A stretch of 64,000 bases of DNA from DASXAI01 sp963728985 (GCA_963728985.1 CAVSME010000009.1:496001-560000); one strand, 5' to 3'; shown: positions 37,422-46,893, counted from the stretch's first letter. A program made the numbers and translations. The notes: generated by a model from the letters alone, not told the origin.

Positions 37422-38054
37422 CTACTGGATTGCGCCGCTCGTGTCGACGGCGTTCCGGGCGGTGATCACGTCGTCGATGATGCCATACTCCTTGGCCTCC
37501 TCGGCCGACATGACGAAGTCCCGGTCGGTGTCCTTGTGCACGCGCTCGATGGGCTGACCGGTGTGGAGCGCGACGATCTCGTCCATGAGCTCCCGCATCC
37601 GCAGGATCTCCTTGGCCACGATCTCCAGGTCGGCAGCCTGGGCGTAGCCCGTCTGCCCGTATGGCTGGTGCAGCAGGATGCGAGCGTGCGGCAGGGCCAG
37701 GCGCTTGCCCTTTGTGCCCGCCGCCAGCAGCACCGCCGCCGCCGACGCCGCGCCGCCGATGCAGGTGGTGGCGATGTCGTTCTTGATGAACTGCATCGTG
37801 TCGTAGATGGCGAACAGCGCCGTGATGTCACCACCGGGGCTGTTGATGTAGATGTTGATGTCCTTGTCAGCGTTCTCCGACTCGAGGTGGATGAGCTGCG
37901 CGCACACGAGGTTGGCGATCGTGTCGTCGATGGGGGTGCCCAGGAAGATGATGTTCTCCTTGAGCAGCTTGGAGTACAGGTCGTAGGCCCGCTCCACCCC
38001 CCGGTTGGTCTGCTCGACCACCATGGGGATGGAGTAGTTCTGGATGTTGGTCAC
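37422..38054 (-). CDS. clpP: ATP-dependent Clp protease proteolytic subunit, ClpP2-like
   Basis: 210-residue serine protease. Triad S104 (GGAASAAAVLL), H129 (ILLHQP), D179 (DTDRDF). The Ser region resembles ClpP2 of mycobacteria (GQAASAAAVLL), with Gln replaced by Gly. Actinobacteria usually encode clpP1-clpP2 between tig and clpX; only this one is here. GTG 38054 overlaps the tig stop (GTGA); a homologous start at residue 11 (MVVEQTNRG) is possible. Confidence 0.95.
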   Translation of the reverse strand: MTNIQNYSIPMVVEQTNRGVERAYDLYSKLLKENIIFLGTPIDDTIANLVCAQLIHLESENADKDINIYINSPGGDITALFAIYDTMQFIKNDIATTCIGGAASAAAVLLAAGTKGKRLALPHARILLHQPYGQTGYAQAADLEIVAKEILRMRELMDEIVALHTGQPIERVHKDTDRDFVMSAEEAKEYGIIDDVITARNAVDTSGAIQ

Positions 38055-39469
38055 TCGTCGTCCTCGATGTCTTCGTCCTCGGTGCCGCCGCCGGCCGCCG
38101 CGGGCGTGGCCTCGGCGGCCACGTCGGACAGCTCGTCGTCAGGCAGGAGCAAGGACCGCTCGATGCTGCGGCCTTCGCCATCGACCACTTCTACCGTGCG
38201 CAAGAGCCATTCCATCGCCTTGCGCTTGCGAAGCTCCACGCGCAGCTCGGGCACGGCGTCGCTGCGCTCGTACGCCTTGCGCACCTGCGCCGGCTTCTGA
38301 CCCACGCGCAGCGCGATGCGCTCGTACTCGGCTTCCAGCTCGTCGTCGTCGACCTGCATGTCCTCGGCATCGGCCACGGCCCGCAGGGCGAGGTCAACCT
38401 TGACCGCTCGCATGGAGGCGTCTTTGAGGCCCTCCATGAGCGACAGCTGGTCCTGGCCCGTGGCGGCGAGGTACTGCTCGAGGGCGATGCCCTGGGACTG
38501 GAGCTGCATGATGAAGCTCTCGGCCCGCTGGCGCAGCTCGGCGTTGACGAGGGCTTCCGGCGGGTCCTCGTCGACCAGGTCGGCGAGCGCACCGCTGGAG
38601 CGCTCGACCAGCATCTGACGAGCCTGGCCGAGGCGAACGTCGCCCAGCCGCTGGCGGATGCTGTCGCGCCACTCGGCGACGGTCTCGAACTCGCCGATGT
38701 TCTCGGCCACCCACTCGTCGGTCAGCTCGGGAACGGTGAGCTCCTGCACCTTCTTCACCGTGACGGTGAAGTCGGCCGGTTCCTCGGTGCCCGTGGGCGT
38801 GGTGGTGAAGGCCAGCTCGTCGTCGGGGGTGGCCCCGATGAGGCGCTCGTCGAAGTCCTCGGCGATCCAGCCCCGACCCAGCTCGTACTGCCAGTCCTCG
38901 GCGTTCAGGCCAGGCACAGGCTCGCCATCGCGGGTGGCGGCGAGGTCGAGCGTGACGTAGTCCTCCCGTGCGGCGGGCCGGTCGACGTCGGTCAGCTCGC
39001 CCTGCCGGCGGCGCTCGACCTGGATGGGCTCGTCCACGTCGGCGTCATCGACCTCGATCGAGGGCAGCTCCACCCGCAGGCCGGCGTACCCGGGCACGAT
39101 GACGGTGGGCCGCACCTCGACGGTGGCGTCGAACACGACCGGGCCATCGTCTTGGCCGGCGGTGATGTCGACCTCGGGCGTAGCGATGATGTCGACGGCG
39201 TGCTCCCGCACGGCCTGGGCCAGGTACTGCGGGATGGCGTCGCGAAGGGCCTGCTCGCGGGCCGGTGCCGTACCGATCCGGGCCTCGAGGATGCGCCGGG
39301 GCGCCTTCCCGGGGCGGAAGCCGGGGATCCGGACCTCGCGGGCGATCTTGCGGAACGCGGCGTCGATGTCGCGGTCGAACTCGGCCTCGTCGACCTCCAC
39401 GGACAGCTTGACCAGCGTGCGCCCTTCGTTGCCCTCCGTCTTGTCGAGGGGTTCGACCGTGCTCTTCAT
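38051..39469 (-). CDS. tig: Trigger factor (ribosome-bound chaperone)
   Basis: 472 residues. N-terminal ribosome-binding domain with the signature IPGFRPGKAPRRILEAR, a central FKBP-like PPIase domain (about 160-250, EDYVTLDLAATRDGEPVPG) and a long helical C-terminal chaperone domain ending in an acidic tail (EDEDIEDDE). Binds nascent chains at the exit tunnel. TACACT lies 10 bases before the ATG. First gene of tig-clpP-clpX-folC. Confidence 0.95.
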   Translation of the reverse strand: MKSTVEPLDKTEGNEGRTLVKLSVEVDEAEFDRDIDAAFRKIAREVRIPGFRPGKAPRRILEARIGTAPAREQALRDAIPQYLAQAVREHAVDIIATPEVDITAGQDDGPVVFDATVEVRPTVIVPGYAGLRVELPSIEVDDADVDEPIQVERRRQGELTDVDRPAAREDYVTLDLAATRDGEPVPGLNAEDWQYELGRGWIAEDFDERLIGATPDDELAFTTTPTGTEEPADFTVTVKKVQELTVPELTDEWVAENIGEFETVAEWRDSIRQRLGDVRLGQARQMLVERSSGALADLVDEDPPEALVNAELRQRAESFIMQLQSQGIALEQYLAATGQDQLSLMEGLKDASMRAVKVDLALRAVADAEDMQVDDDELEAEYERIALRVGQKPAQVRKAYERSDAVPELRVELRKRKAMEWLLRTVEVVDGEGRSIERSLLLPDDELSDVAAEATPAAAGGGTEDEDIEDDE

Positions 39470-39579
39470 CAGGGGAGGCAGTGTACTGGTGGCACCAGGC
39501 AGGAAGTGTGCTCAGGCAGGGCCCCGCCGGCGGGGTTCGCTTCGGTGTTGGGGCTCCGATCGGCCACAATGGCCGGCGT

Positions 39580-39840
39580 ATGCCGACGTGGAAGGCGCAC
39601 GCCCTCGCCAAGCCCCATCCCGATCAGCTCGACCTCGATCGGGGCGACACGGTGCGGGCCATCGTGGACCTGCCCGATGTGCCGTCGGGCACAGCCGGCA
39701 AGGTGATCCTGGCCAACGGGTTCAACTGGTTGCGCTACCGGGTGCGGTTCGAGAACGGGGCCGAGGTGGCCGACCTCGATGGGCGCCAGATCGAGCCCAC
39801 CGGCCGGGCGGCCAAGCGGCTGCGCAAGCGCAAGGGGTAG
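39580..39840 (+). CDS. Small hypothetical protein
   Basis: 86 residues, soluble, basic C-terminus (GRAAKRLRKRKG). Beta-rich composition with alternating hydrophobics (TVRAIVDLPDVP, GKVILANGFNWLRYRVRFENG), suggestive of a small SH3-like barrel; no family assigned. ATG 39580 is preferred over upstream starts because CACAAT lies 9 bases ahead and coding character begins there. It is divergent from tig, about 110 bp apart. Confidence 0.6.
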   Translation: MPTWKAHALAKPHPDQLDLDRGDTVRAIVDLPDVPSGTAGKVILANGFNWLRYRVRFENGAEVADLDGRQIEPTGRAAKRLRKRKG

Positions 39841-39897
39841 GCGCGCCGGACTCTGGTGCTACGTTCCCGCGAGGTCAGCGAGCACAGGAGCGAAGCG

Positions 39898-40959
39898 ATG
39901 AAGGTTGGGGTCCTACTCGTCTTCCAGAACTGGCACGAGAACCTCTCGGACGAGGAGATGTTCCTGTCCGAGATCCGCCTCGGCGAGATGGCCGAGACGC
40001 TCGGCTACGACTCGGTCTGGTCGGTCGAGCACCATTTCGACGACTACTCGATGTGCCCCGATGCCACGCAGGCGTTGTCCTACCTCGCCGGCCGGACCAG
40101 TTCCATCACGCTCGCCACCGGCGCGGTCATCCTGCCGTGGAACGACCCGTTGCGGGTGGCCGAGAAGATCACGCTGCTGGACCATCTCGCCCAGGGCCGG
40201 CTCGTGCTGGGGATGGGCCGCGGCCTTGCCCGGATGGAGTACACCGGCTTCCGCCAGGACATGAACGAGGCCCGCGAGCGCTTCGACGAGGCGGCGATCA
40301 TGATCACGAGGGCACTCGAGACCGGGTTCATGGAGAACGACGGCCCGTTCTACCCGCAGCCCCGCGTCGAGATCCGGCCTCGACCGACGCGCTCGTTCCA
40401 GGACCGCATGTATTCCGTGGCGGTGTCGCCGGACTCGGCCGATGCCGCGGCCGAGCTCGGCGTCGGCATGATGACCTTCCTGCAGGGAGCCATCGCCGAC
40501 CACCGGCCCGCCGTCGACCGCTACCGCGAGCTGTACCGCGCTGCCCACCACCGCGAGCCGCTTCCACCGATCTTCGCCGAGTTCCTCTATTGCCACAGCG
40601 ATGCGGAGGAGGCGGAGACCATGGCCCGCCGACACCTCTCCCAGTACTTCCTGTCCATCGTGAAGCACTACGAGTTCGCCGGCACGCACTTCGGCCAGAC
40701 GAAGGGCTACCAGGCCTACGACGAAGGCGCCCGCATGATCCGCGAGGCCGGCCTCGAGGCCGCGGCCGCCGCGTATGCCGACGCCCAGCCGTGGGGCACG
40801 CCGGAACAGATCATCGAGAAGCTCAGCGCCCAGAAGGCGATCATGGGAGACTTCGACATCAACGTCGTGTTCAGCTACGCCGGCCTTCCGTTCGACAAGG
40901 TGGAGGAGAGCTTCACGCTGTTCTCCAAGGAAGTGCTGCCGGCGCTGCGAGAGCTGTAG
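39898..40959 (+). CDS. LLM class flavin-dependent oxidoreductase (luciferase-like)
   Basis: 353-residue TIM-barrel monooxygenase or oxidoreductase of the bacterial luciferase superfamily, using FMN or F420. Typical segments: YDSVWSVEHHFDDYSMCPDA near the N-terminus, LATGAVILPWNDPLRVAEKITLLDHLAQGRLVLGMGRG type core. Substrate unknown. A clear ribosome site AGGAG precedes ATG 39898. Its 3' end overlaps the convergent reductase gene by 47 bases. Confidence 0.88.
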   Translation: MKVGVLLVFQNWHENLSDEEMFLSEIRLGEMAETLGYDSVWSVEHHFDDYSMCPDATQALSYLAGRTSSITLATGAVILPWNDPLRVAEKITLLDHLAQGRLVLGMGRGLARMEYTGFRQDMNEARERFDEAAIMITRALETGFMENDGPFYPQPRVEIRPRPTRSFQDRMYSVAVSPDSADAAAELGVGMMTFLQGAIADHRPAVDRYRELYRAAHHREPLPPIFAEFLYCHSDAEEAETMARRHLSQYFLSIVKHYEFAGTHFGQTKGYQAYDEGARMIREAGLEAAAAAYADAQPWGTPEQIIEKLSAQKAIMGDFDINVVFSYAGLPFDKVEESFTLFSKEVLPALREL

Positions 40960-42058
40960 GGCAGCGGCGCGCTGAGTAGCGCGGCAGGATCTTGCGGTCG
41001 ATGAGGACCTGGAGCCAGTAGCAGAACGACTCCTCGGTGTCCCACGTCGCGGTGAACCCGGCCTGCTTGATCTTGACGGTGCTGACGAACGCCGCCGGGG
41101 GCACCTCGGTGGCGCCGTAGGCGAAGCAGAAGTCGGCGTAGTGGTGCGACTCGCCGACGAGCTCGCTCATGGGCACGTTGCGCAGACCGTGGTTGCTGAT
41201 GATCTTGTCCCACACGTCGGCCTTGGCCGGCAGCATCTGGGCCAAGCTCTGGGGCTCGTCGGGCCCGACTTCGACGCCGAGCACCTCGGCCATCCCCGGC
41301 CAGATCTGGCGCCAGTTGAAGACCTCGCCGTTGGTGAGGTTGAACGTCTCCCCGGCCGCTACCGGCGCGGTGGCACCCCACGCGATGGCGTCGGCCACGA
41401 GACGGGTGTCGACGGCCTCCCAGACGTACGACACGCCGCCCGGGAAGCTGAACGGCTTGCCCTCCTCCTTGCGGATGGCGGCGTACGCCCCGATGATCGG
41501 GGGCAGGTTCATCACCACGCCGTAGTTGGGGCCGACGATCAGCTGCGGCCGCCAGATGCTGAAGGCCCAGCCATCGGCGGTCGACTTCTCACGGATGTAG
41601 TCCTCCTGCAACCAGTAGAAGTTCTCGTGCTGGTCTCGCGGGTAGCGCTCGCGGGCCGGGATGGGCATCGGGTGAAGGTGGATGCCGTAGGCCTTCGTGC
41701 CTTGCAGGAGGCTGACGTGCTGAAGCTTCGCCGCCTTGGCCAGTGGCTCCATCAGGTTCCGGAGCATGTCGCGATTGGTCTCCATCTGCTCGCGCTCGCT
41801 CCAACCCGGCACGAGGCCGGGCAACTCGTAGACCGCCGTATAGACGACGTGCGTGACGTCGCCGAGCCCGGCCACCGCCGCTGCCGTCGCGTCCGCGTCG
41901 CGCAGGTCGATGGGCACGTGGCGGAAGTCGCGGCTGGAGAAGACTTCGGGCTTCCGTCTGGACACGGCGATGACGTCCCAGCCGTCATCCAGGAACTTGT
42001 CGACGGCAGCGGCGCCAACGAGGCCGCTGGCCCCTGCGATCAGGACGGTGTTGGCCAT
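40913..42058 (-). CDS. NAD-dependent epimerase/reductase, PRISE (progesterone 5-beta-reductase-like) type
   Basis: 381-residue extended short-chain dehydrogenase. NAD(P)-binding GASGLVGAAAVD is at residues 8-19. The mid-section (LLQGTKAYGIHLHP, FYWLQEDYI, FSIWRPQLIVGPNYG) resembles PRISE enzymes that reduce activated C=C bonds, e.g. in steroids. The native substrate is unknown. The last residues (RRCPTALAAP...) are poorly conserved in type and overlap the LLM gene. It reads away from the adjacent tRNA-Pro. Confidence 0.85.
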   Translation of the reverse strand: MANTVLIAGASGLVGAAAVDKFLDDGWDVIAVSRRKPEVFSSRDFRHVPIDLRDADATAAAVAGLGDVTHVVYTAVYELPGLVPGWSEREQMETNRDMLRNLMEPLAKAAKLQHVSLLQGTKAYGIHLHPMPIPARERYPRDQHENFYWLQEDYIREKSTADGWAFSIWRPQLIVGPNYGVVMNLPPIIGAYAAIRKEEGKPFSFPGGVSYVWEAVDTRLVADAIAWGATAPVAAGETFNLTNGEVFNWRQIWPGMAEVLGVEVGPDEPQSLAQMLPAKADVWDKIISNHGLRNVPMSELVGESHHYADFCFAYGATEVPPAAFVSTVKIKQAGFTATWDTEESFCYWLQVLIDRKILPRYSARRCPTALAAPAALPWRTA

Positions 42059-42144
42059 CAGCGCGCTCCCCAGTCTCGACCCTGCCCCCGGCGGCCGGCG
42101 AGGCGACCCTACCAAGGCCGCCCGGTAGGCTCGCCAGGCGAACA

Positions 42145-42219
42145 CGGGGAGTGGCGCAGCGGAAGCGCACCTGCTTTGGGTGCAGGAGGTCGGGGGTTCA
42201 AATCCCCCCTCCCCGACCA
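42145..42219 (+). tRNA. tRNA-Pro (anticodon TGG)
   Basis: 75 bases, full cloverleaf: acceptor CGGGGAG/CTCCCCG, D stem GCGC/GCGC, anticodon stem CCTGC/GCAGG with loop TTTGGGT (anticodon TGG), T stem GGGGG/CCCCC with TTCAAAT loop, encoded CCA end. TAGGCT (42126-42131) is a likely -10, 13 bases upstream. Its 3' half is the left attachment site of the element that follows. Confidence 0.96.
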
Positions 42220-42221
42220 GT
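42176..42221 (+). repeat. attL: 3' end of tRNA-Pro
   Basis: 46 bp identical to 49522-49567, covering anticodon loop to just past CCA. With one mismatch the identity reaches about 50 bases upstream. It supplies the functional tRNA end after integration. Confidence 0.88.
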
Positions 42222-42265
42222 CTGACCAGGCATGATATCCTGTGCCCTCGTCGCAGATGCGACCC

Positions 42266-42283
42266 ATGTATCAGCGATGTATC
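42266..42283. repeat. Left-end copies of the TGATAC(A) motif, possible integrase arm sites
   Basis: ATGTATCA (42266-42273) and GATGTATC (42276-42283) lie 11 bases apart between attL and the integrase start. The same motif clusters at the right end (49276-49477). Position and repetition fit arm-type binding sites of the integrase. Confidence 0.5.
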
Positions 42284-42295
42284 GGGGTGAAGGTC

Positions 42296-43440
42296 ATGGG
42301 ATGGAAGGCCACCGGGCAGCCGACGGTCCGCAAGCAGCGCGACAAGTGGGTCGTGCGCGTCGACGGCATCGATACCGAGACGGGCAAGCACCGGCCGCGA
42401 CAGCTCGGTACCTACGCGTCGCAGCGCTCGGCGCTGGCCGCCGCTCGGTCGGTCTCCGTTCAAGAGCGAGTGGCAACACGGGACACGGTGTCGTGGTTGG
42501 TCCGCCGCTACGTGGCGTCGCGGTCGGACGTGACCTTGAAGGCGCGTGAGCAGTACCAGTGGGCGATCCCGCACATCGAGGCCGGGCTCGGCGCGATCCG
42601 CCTCGACCGGCTGGACCGGGAGGACGTCGCGGTCTGGCTCGAAGGCCTGGCGGCAGCCGGCGACCTGTCGTGGCGGTCGATCCAGATCTGCCGCACCGTG
42701 CTGCGGGCTGCCCTCGCCGACGCGGTGGAGGAAGGCCTGTTGCGGCGGAGTCCCGCCGCCCGAGTGCCCATGCCGCGTGCTGTCGCCAAGCCGCCGAAGG
42801 TGAAGGAGGTCGACGCCTGGACCGAGGAGCAGGTGGCCCGGTTCCTGTCGGTCAGCGCCGACCACCGCTGGGCCGTCGCGTTCCGCCTCGGCGTGCTCTA
42901 CGGCCTGCGCCGCTCCGAGGCGCTGGCGCTGAAGTGGGACGACCTCGACCCGGCGGCCGGCACGCTGCGCATCGACGAAGGGCCTCGTCGCCGTGAGCAA
43001 GGGCGCCGTGTGGAGCGAGGCGAAGAACGCCCGCTCGCGGCGGGTGATCCCGCTCGACGACGAGACGCTGCGAGCCCTCGCCCGCCGGCGCAAGGAACAG
43101 GCCGAGGAGCGCCTGCTCGCCGGTCCGAAGTGGGAGGACCACGACCTGATCACCGCCACGCACGTCGGCCGGCCGGTAATGCCCCGCAGCCTCGACCGAG
43201 CGCTGGAGCTGCTCGTCGACGGAGGCCGGGCTCCCCCGGCTCACCTCCCACGGCCTGCGCCACACCGCTGCGACCCACATGGTCCGTGGCGCACACGACG
43301 TTGGCGAGCTGCGCGCGGTGGCCGACGTGCTCGGCCACTCCCCCGACATGCTCATGAAGGTCTACGCCCATGCCCTTCCCGAGAGCACGCGGGCGATCGC
43401 CGACCGCATCGGCCAGCGGGCGCCGGGTAACGGCTCATGA
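42296..43440 (+). CDS. int: Tyrosine-type integrase of the element; two frameshifts
   Basis: Site-specific recombinase expected to catalyse integration at tRNA-Pro. N-terminal arm-binding region, core-binding domain (about 65-150), catalytic domain with Arg in LYGLRRSEALAL, HxxR in HGLRHTAATH, LGHSPD and the Tyr in MKVYAHA. Two single extra bases break the frame: near 42980 (GGG for GG, after TLRIDEG) and near 43222 (CC for C, after LLVDGG). Total length is 3n+2. All catalytic residues survive in the corrected 380-residue reading. It ends in an ATGA overlap with the next gene. Confidence 0.85.
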
Positions 43441-43646
43441 GCGACCCCGGCGAGCAAGAGCCGCCCCGGTACGTCTGGTACAGCCTGGAGGAGGCCCTGG
43501 AGCTGCTCGCCGCCCTCGAAGATGCTCGCGACTCGTTGATCAACGCGGGTCATCTGACAGCGGTCGTCGCGATCGAGGCCCAGGTTCGAGACCTCAGCCG
43601 TAGACTCGACTTCGATGACCCGTGGGGAGGAACCGATGTCCACTGA
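43437..43646 (+). CDS. Small hypothetical protein of the element
   Basis: 69 residues, acidic, mostly helical (YSLEEALELLAALEDARDSLI, LTAVVAIEAQVRDLSRRLDF). No family recognised. The ATG overlaps the integrase stop (ATGA), and its own 3' end overlaps the excisionase-like gene by 11 bases, so it belongs to the integration module. Confidence 0.6.
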   Translation: MSDPGEQEPPRYVWYSLEEALELLAALEDARDSLINAGHLTAVVAIEAQVRDLSRRLDFDDPWGGTDVH

Positions 43647-43806
43647 ACCCCTCCGCGCCAGCGAGGCCGCCCGCCGCTTGGACCTTCCGACCAAGGAGCT
43701 GCTCCGCCTCATCCACGACCGGATGATCCGCTACGTCATGGTCGACGGCATCGCGCACGTACCCGAGGACGCCATCGACGAGTTCCAGAGCCGAGCGTCA
43801 GCCTGA
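43636..43806 (+). CDS. Excisionase-like helix-turn-helix protein
   Basis: 56 residues. ASEAARRLDLPTKELLRLIHDRMIRYVMVDGIAHVPEDAIDEF matches the compact MerR/Xis-type winged HTH used by excisionases. Likely to bias the integrase towards excision. A ribosome site GAGGA precedes ATG 43636. It directly follows int and the small hypothetical gene. Confidence 0.7.
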   Translation: MSTEPLRASEAARRLDLPTKELLRLIHDRMIRYVMVDGIAHVPEDAIDEFQSRASA

Positions 43807-44042
43807 CGCTGTAAGCGTCCGTCGCAGCGCTCCATCGGGACCGGCCGATCGAGCTTCCACCGAGCGCACCACGAATGATCAAGTTCGTTACCGCCGTCCA
43901 ATGCGTGACGACCGACCTTGTGCTGGCCCGGGTTCGGCACCTCGCGGACGTCCCCGACCGGCACTTATACGGGTGATCCACCACCTGGGCTGACCGCCCG
44001 GGGAACCTTTCTTCGGGCGGAGCTCGGACAAGGAGGTTTCCC
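43807..44042. other. Gap with one strong hairpin before the recombinase pair
   Basis: 236 bp, no gene seen. CCGCCCG (43994-44000) pairs with CGGGCGG (44014-44020) around a 13-base loop containing GGGAACCTTTC. AAGGAGG just before GTG 44043 is the ribosome site of the next gene. The hairpin may end transcription from the integration module or be an end of the recombinase unit. Confidence 0.5.
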
Positions 44043-45087
44043 GTGGTCTGGTCTCCGCTGGTTCGTCGCATCGCTCGCGAGGGCGACGGCGCTGATGTCT
44101 ATGTGGTCGGCCATCGGCTCGTCGACGAGTTCTTACAGTTCGCTGCGGGTCGGGCGCGTCCCGAACACGGTGCGCGCTTACGCCCACGATCTGAAGGCGT
44201 TCTTCACCGTGATCGCCAAGGACCCGGAGGACGTACGCGCCGCGGACGTCTTCGGGTTCGTCAACGCGCAGCGCCGTGCTCGGGTCGGGGCCGAGAACGT
44301 GGTGCGGATCTCCGACGGCGGCTCGGGGCTGTCGAGCGCCACCATCCGGCGTCGGCTGGCTGCCGTGTCGGCCTTCTATGGCTATCTGGTCACCCGTGGC
44401 GATGCCGGTGTCGAGGTCAACCCGGTGCCCCGGGGCTTGCCCACCCGTCGGCATCGACGTGATGGTCGGGGTCAGCCGCTGGTGCGGGCGGTGCGGCGGC
44501 TGCCTCGGATCCTCGAACCCGACGAGGTCGCCGCGCTGATGGCGGCGCTGCGCACCCAGCGGGACCGCGCCATGGTGCAGGCGATGGTGCTGGGCGGTCT
44601 GCGCCGAGCCGAGGTGCTCGGCCTTCGCCTCGAGGATCTGCACCTGGGCGAGTGGCGAGTGTTCATCACCGACGGCAAAGGCGGCCATCAGCGCCTGGTG
44701 CCGGTGTCACCGTCGTTCTTCGCCACCGTCGCCGCCTACATGGACACCGAACGGCCCGTCGGGCTGGCCACCGATCGGGTCTTCGTGGTGCTCAAGGGGC
44801 CACGGCGAGGCCAGCCCCTGTCCGCGGACGGCTTGGACGAGATCATGAGCGGTGCCCGAGCCCGGGCCGGTCTGGCCCACGGCACCTGTCATGAGCTGCG
44901 CCACACCTGCTTCACACGTCTACGCGAGGCCGGCATGAGCATCGAGGCCCTGCAGGCCCAGGCCGGGCATCGCTCGATCGCCTCCACCCAGCTCTACCTG
45001 CATCTCGGTGATGGGTGGCTGGCCGACGAGTACCGGCGGGCGGCCGAGGCCATCGAAGCCCAGGCGTCGGTGGGGGTTCCCCGATGA
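44043..45087 (+). CDS. Tyrosine recombinase, first of a tandem pair; one frameshift
   Basis: Corrected product 347 residues. Core-binding domain from VDEFLQFAAGRARPNTVRAY; catalytic Arg in LGGLRRAEVLGL, HELRHTCFTRL, AGHRSIASTQLYLHL with the Tyr nucleophile. Start GTG 44043 has a strong AAGGAGG. The frame breaks near 44164 (CCC for CC between RAR and PNTVRAY). Its stop overlaps the next recombinase (ATGA). Two adjacent recombinases are reminiscent of Tn554-type TnpA/TnpB units or actinobacterial recombinase pairs; which type is not certain. Confidence 0.8.
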
Positions 45088-46388
45088 GCGCGGCGTCGCA
45101 TCTGCTTCGGCGGCGAACGCGACCCGCCCGCAACGAGGACACGCCTCGGCGACACCGGTCCCGGAGCGCAGCTGGGAAGAGCTGGCTGTCCGGGCTCCGC
45201 AAATGGTGACGACCATGCGGTCGCTATCTGGATCAGCTGGCCGTGTCGTCACGACCCTCCACGGTCGACGCGGCGTCGCTGGCGCTGCGTCACCTCGCCG
45301 CCATTGTGACCGAGTCCGATCCGGTGTGCACGTCGGTGGCGGCGATCGAGCGTCACCACGTCGAGGCCTACAAGGTGGCGTTGGCGGCGCGGCCCGGGCA
45401 AACGGCGGCAACAAGACAGTGAGCGTCGACGACCATCCGCCACAACCTGGGGATGGCTCCGCACGTTCTTCGAGCGGATCATCGACTGGGACTATCCGGA
45501 TGCTCCCCGCGGGTTCCGATCTTCCCCGGGGACCTGCCCAAGGCCGACGAACCAACGCCGAAGTTCCTCGACGATCCCACCGCCGCCAAGTTCATGGCCG
45601 CGCTGGCCGCCGATCCCAACCGGCGACGGCGGCTCATCGTCGAGCTCCTGGCCCGCACCGGCATGCGCGCCGGTGAGATCGGCGGAGTCCGCGACGACGC
45701 CATGTATCGCCTCGGCGACACCTACTGGCTGCGCATCCCGCTGGGCAAACTCCACAACGACCGCTCGGTGCCGCTGCACCCGATGCTGGTCGGTTTGATC
45801 AACGACTACCGGGCCTGGCGGGGACCGACCAGCCACCGGGCTGCTCGTCGAACGCGACGACCACCAGCCCTTCGACCGGCGCACCATCCACCGCTACGTC
45901 GCAAGCAGTCGCCCGACGCGCCGGCGTCGGGCACGTCCACCCCCACCAGCTGCGCCACACCCTCGCCACCCAGTGCCTCAACCGGGGCATGTCGCTCGAA
46001 GCCATCGCCGCGCTGTTGGGCCATCGCTCACCACGCATGACCCTCGTCTACGCCCGCATCTCCGACACCGTCGTCGCCGACGAGTACTTCACCGCCACCA
46101 GCGCAGTCGAAGCCGACACGCCGACACGTGACCGCGTCGGCACGACGAACGCGACGCCGCGCGCACGGCATCGTCGGCTCCTCGGCAACGGCCACTGCAC
46201 CCGACCCCTCGAGCTCGACTGCCGCTTCCAGACCATCTGCGAAGGCTGCGGCTTCTACGAGACCGGCCCCGAGTTCGTCACCATCCTGCGCCGCCAACGC
46301 GACGACGCCGTCGCACACGCCGACGTGGCTCGCACCACGCTCTACGACGAGCTCGTCCGACGTCATCGACGACAGCGCTATCAGCTGA
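45084..46388 (+). pseudogene. Second tyrosine recombinase of the pair, multiply frameshifted
   Basis: Pieces in all three frames rebuild one recombinase of about 430 residues: RYLDQLAVSSRPSTVDAAS, TIRHNLGMLRTFFERIIDW, PKADEPTPKFLDDPTAAKF, LARTGMRAGEIGGV (Arg), HQLRHTLATQ, LLGHRSPRMTLVYARI (Tyr), and a C-terminal Cys cluster (GHCTRP, DCRF, ICEGCGF). At least seven frame changes are needed (near 45215, 45402, 45441, 45455, 45505, 45830, 45910 and 46350), mostly one extra base. At least two breaks cannot be explained by one extra base alone. It begins at the ATGA overlap with the first recombinase and ends at TGA 46386-46388. Confidence 0.75.
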
Positions 46389-46503
46389 CGCGCCGCTCGA
46401 CAATCAGCCCACCCCATGGTTCCATGAACACAGCCCAGGCCCGGAAGATCACCCGTGTAACGGCACTTCGGGGGCACTCGCATCGCTCCGGCTCGACGGT
46501 GCT

Positions 46504-46893
46504 CTATGTCGTCCGTCGCTCCTCGTCGCTGCGCACGATGCAGAACTGGTTGCCCGACGGATCGGCGAGGACCACCCAGCCCGTGCCGTCAGCATTACGA
46601 CGGTCGGCCACCTGTCTCGCGCCGAGGGCCAGGACTCGTTGCACCTCCTCATCGCGACTCCGGTCTGAGGGAGCCAGGTCCAGGTGAACACGGCCAACGG
46701 GTTCCTGCAGAACATCGACCTCGGTGAAGAGCAAGCGGTGACCCCCAGTCGAGTCGACGATGATGCATTCCTCGTCCCCGGGCTCGTTTGGGTCGCCCGC
46801 CATGTCGACGTAGTGGAGGACTTGCTTCCACCACTCTGAGAGCTCGAACGCGTTCTCACAGTTGAAGGTCGTGTGCGACACCCGAGACACCAC
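46504..46893 (-). CDS. VOC (glyoxalase-fold) family protein
   Basis: 129 residues. beta-alpha-beta-beta-beta half-modules: VSRVSHTTFNCENAFELSEWWKQVL opens the first and GRVHLDLAPSDRSRDEEVQRVLALGA the second, ending VVLADPSGNQFCIV. Putative metal ligands His (SHTTF) and His (VHLDL) are present. These proteins range from lyases to drug-binding resistance proteins; no substrate can be named. Probably cargo of the element, on the opposite strand from the recombinases. Confidence 0.82.
   Translation of the reverse strand: MVSRVSHTTFNCENAFELSEWWKQVLHYVDMAGDPNEPGDEECIIVDSTGGHRLLFTEVDVLQEPVGRVHLDLAPSDRSRDEEVQRVLALGARQVADRRNADGTGWVVLADPSGNQFCIVRSDEERRTT

Noticed and set aside
39500..39525. A fourth copy of the 56-bp palindrome (AAGTGTGCTCAGGCAGGG)
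   Set aside because: Only a short resemblance to one arm; no second arm, no TACCGC core and no CGCGCAG end.
40913..40959. Convergent overlap of the LLM oxidoreductase and PRISE reductase as a regulatory antisense element
   Set aside because: A 47-base tail-to-tail overlap is common; the reductase C-terminus there is not conserved in type and may simply be extended.
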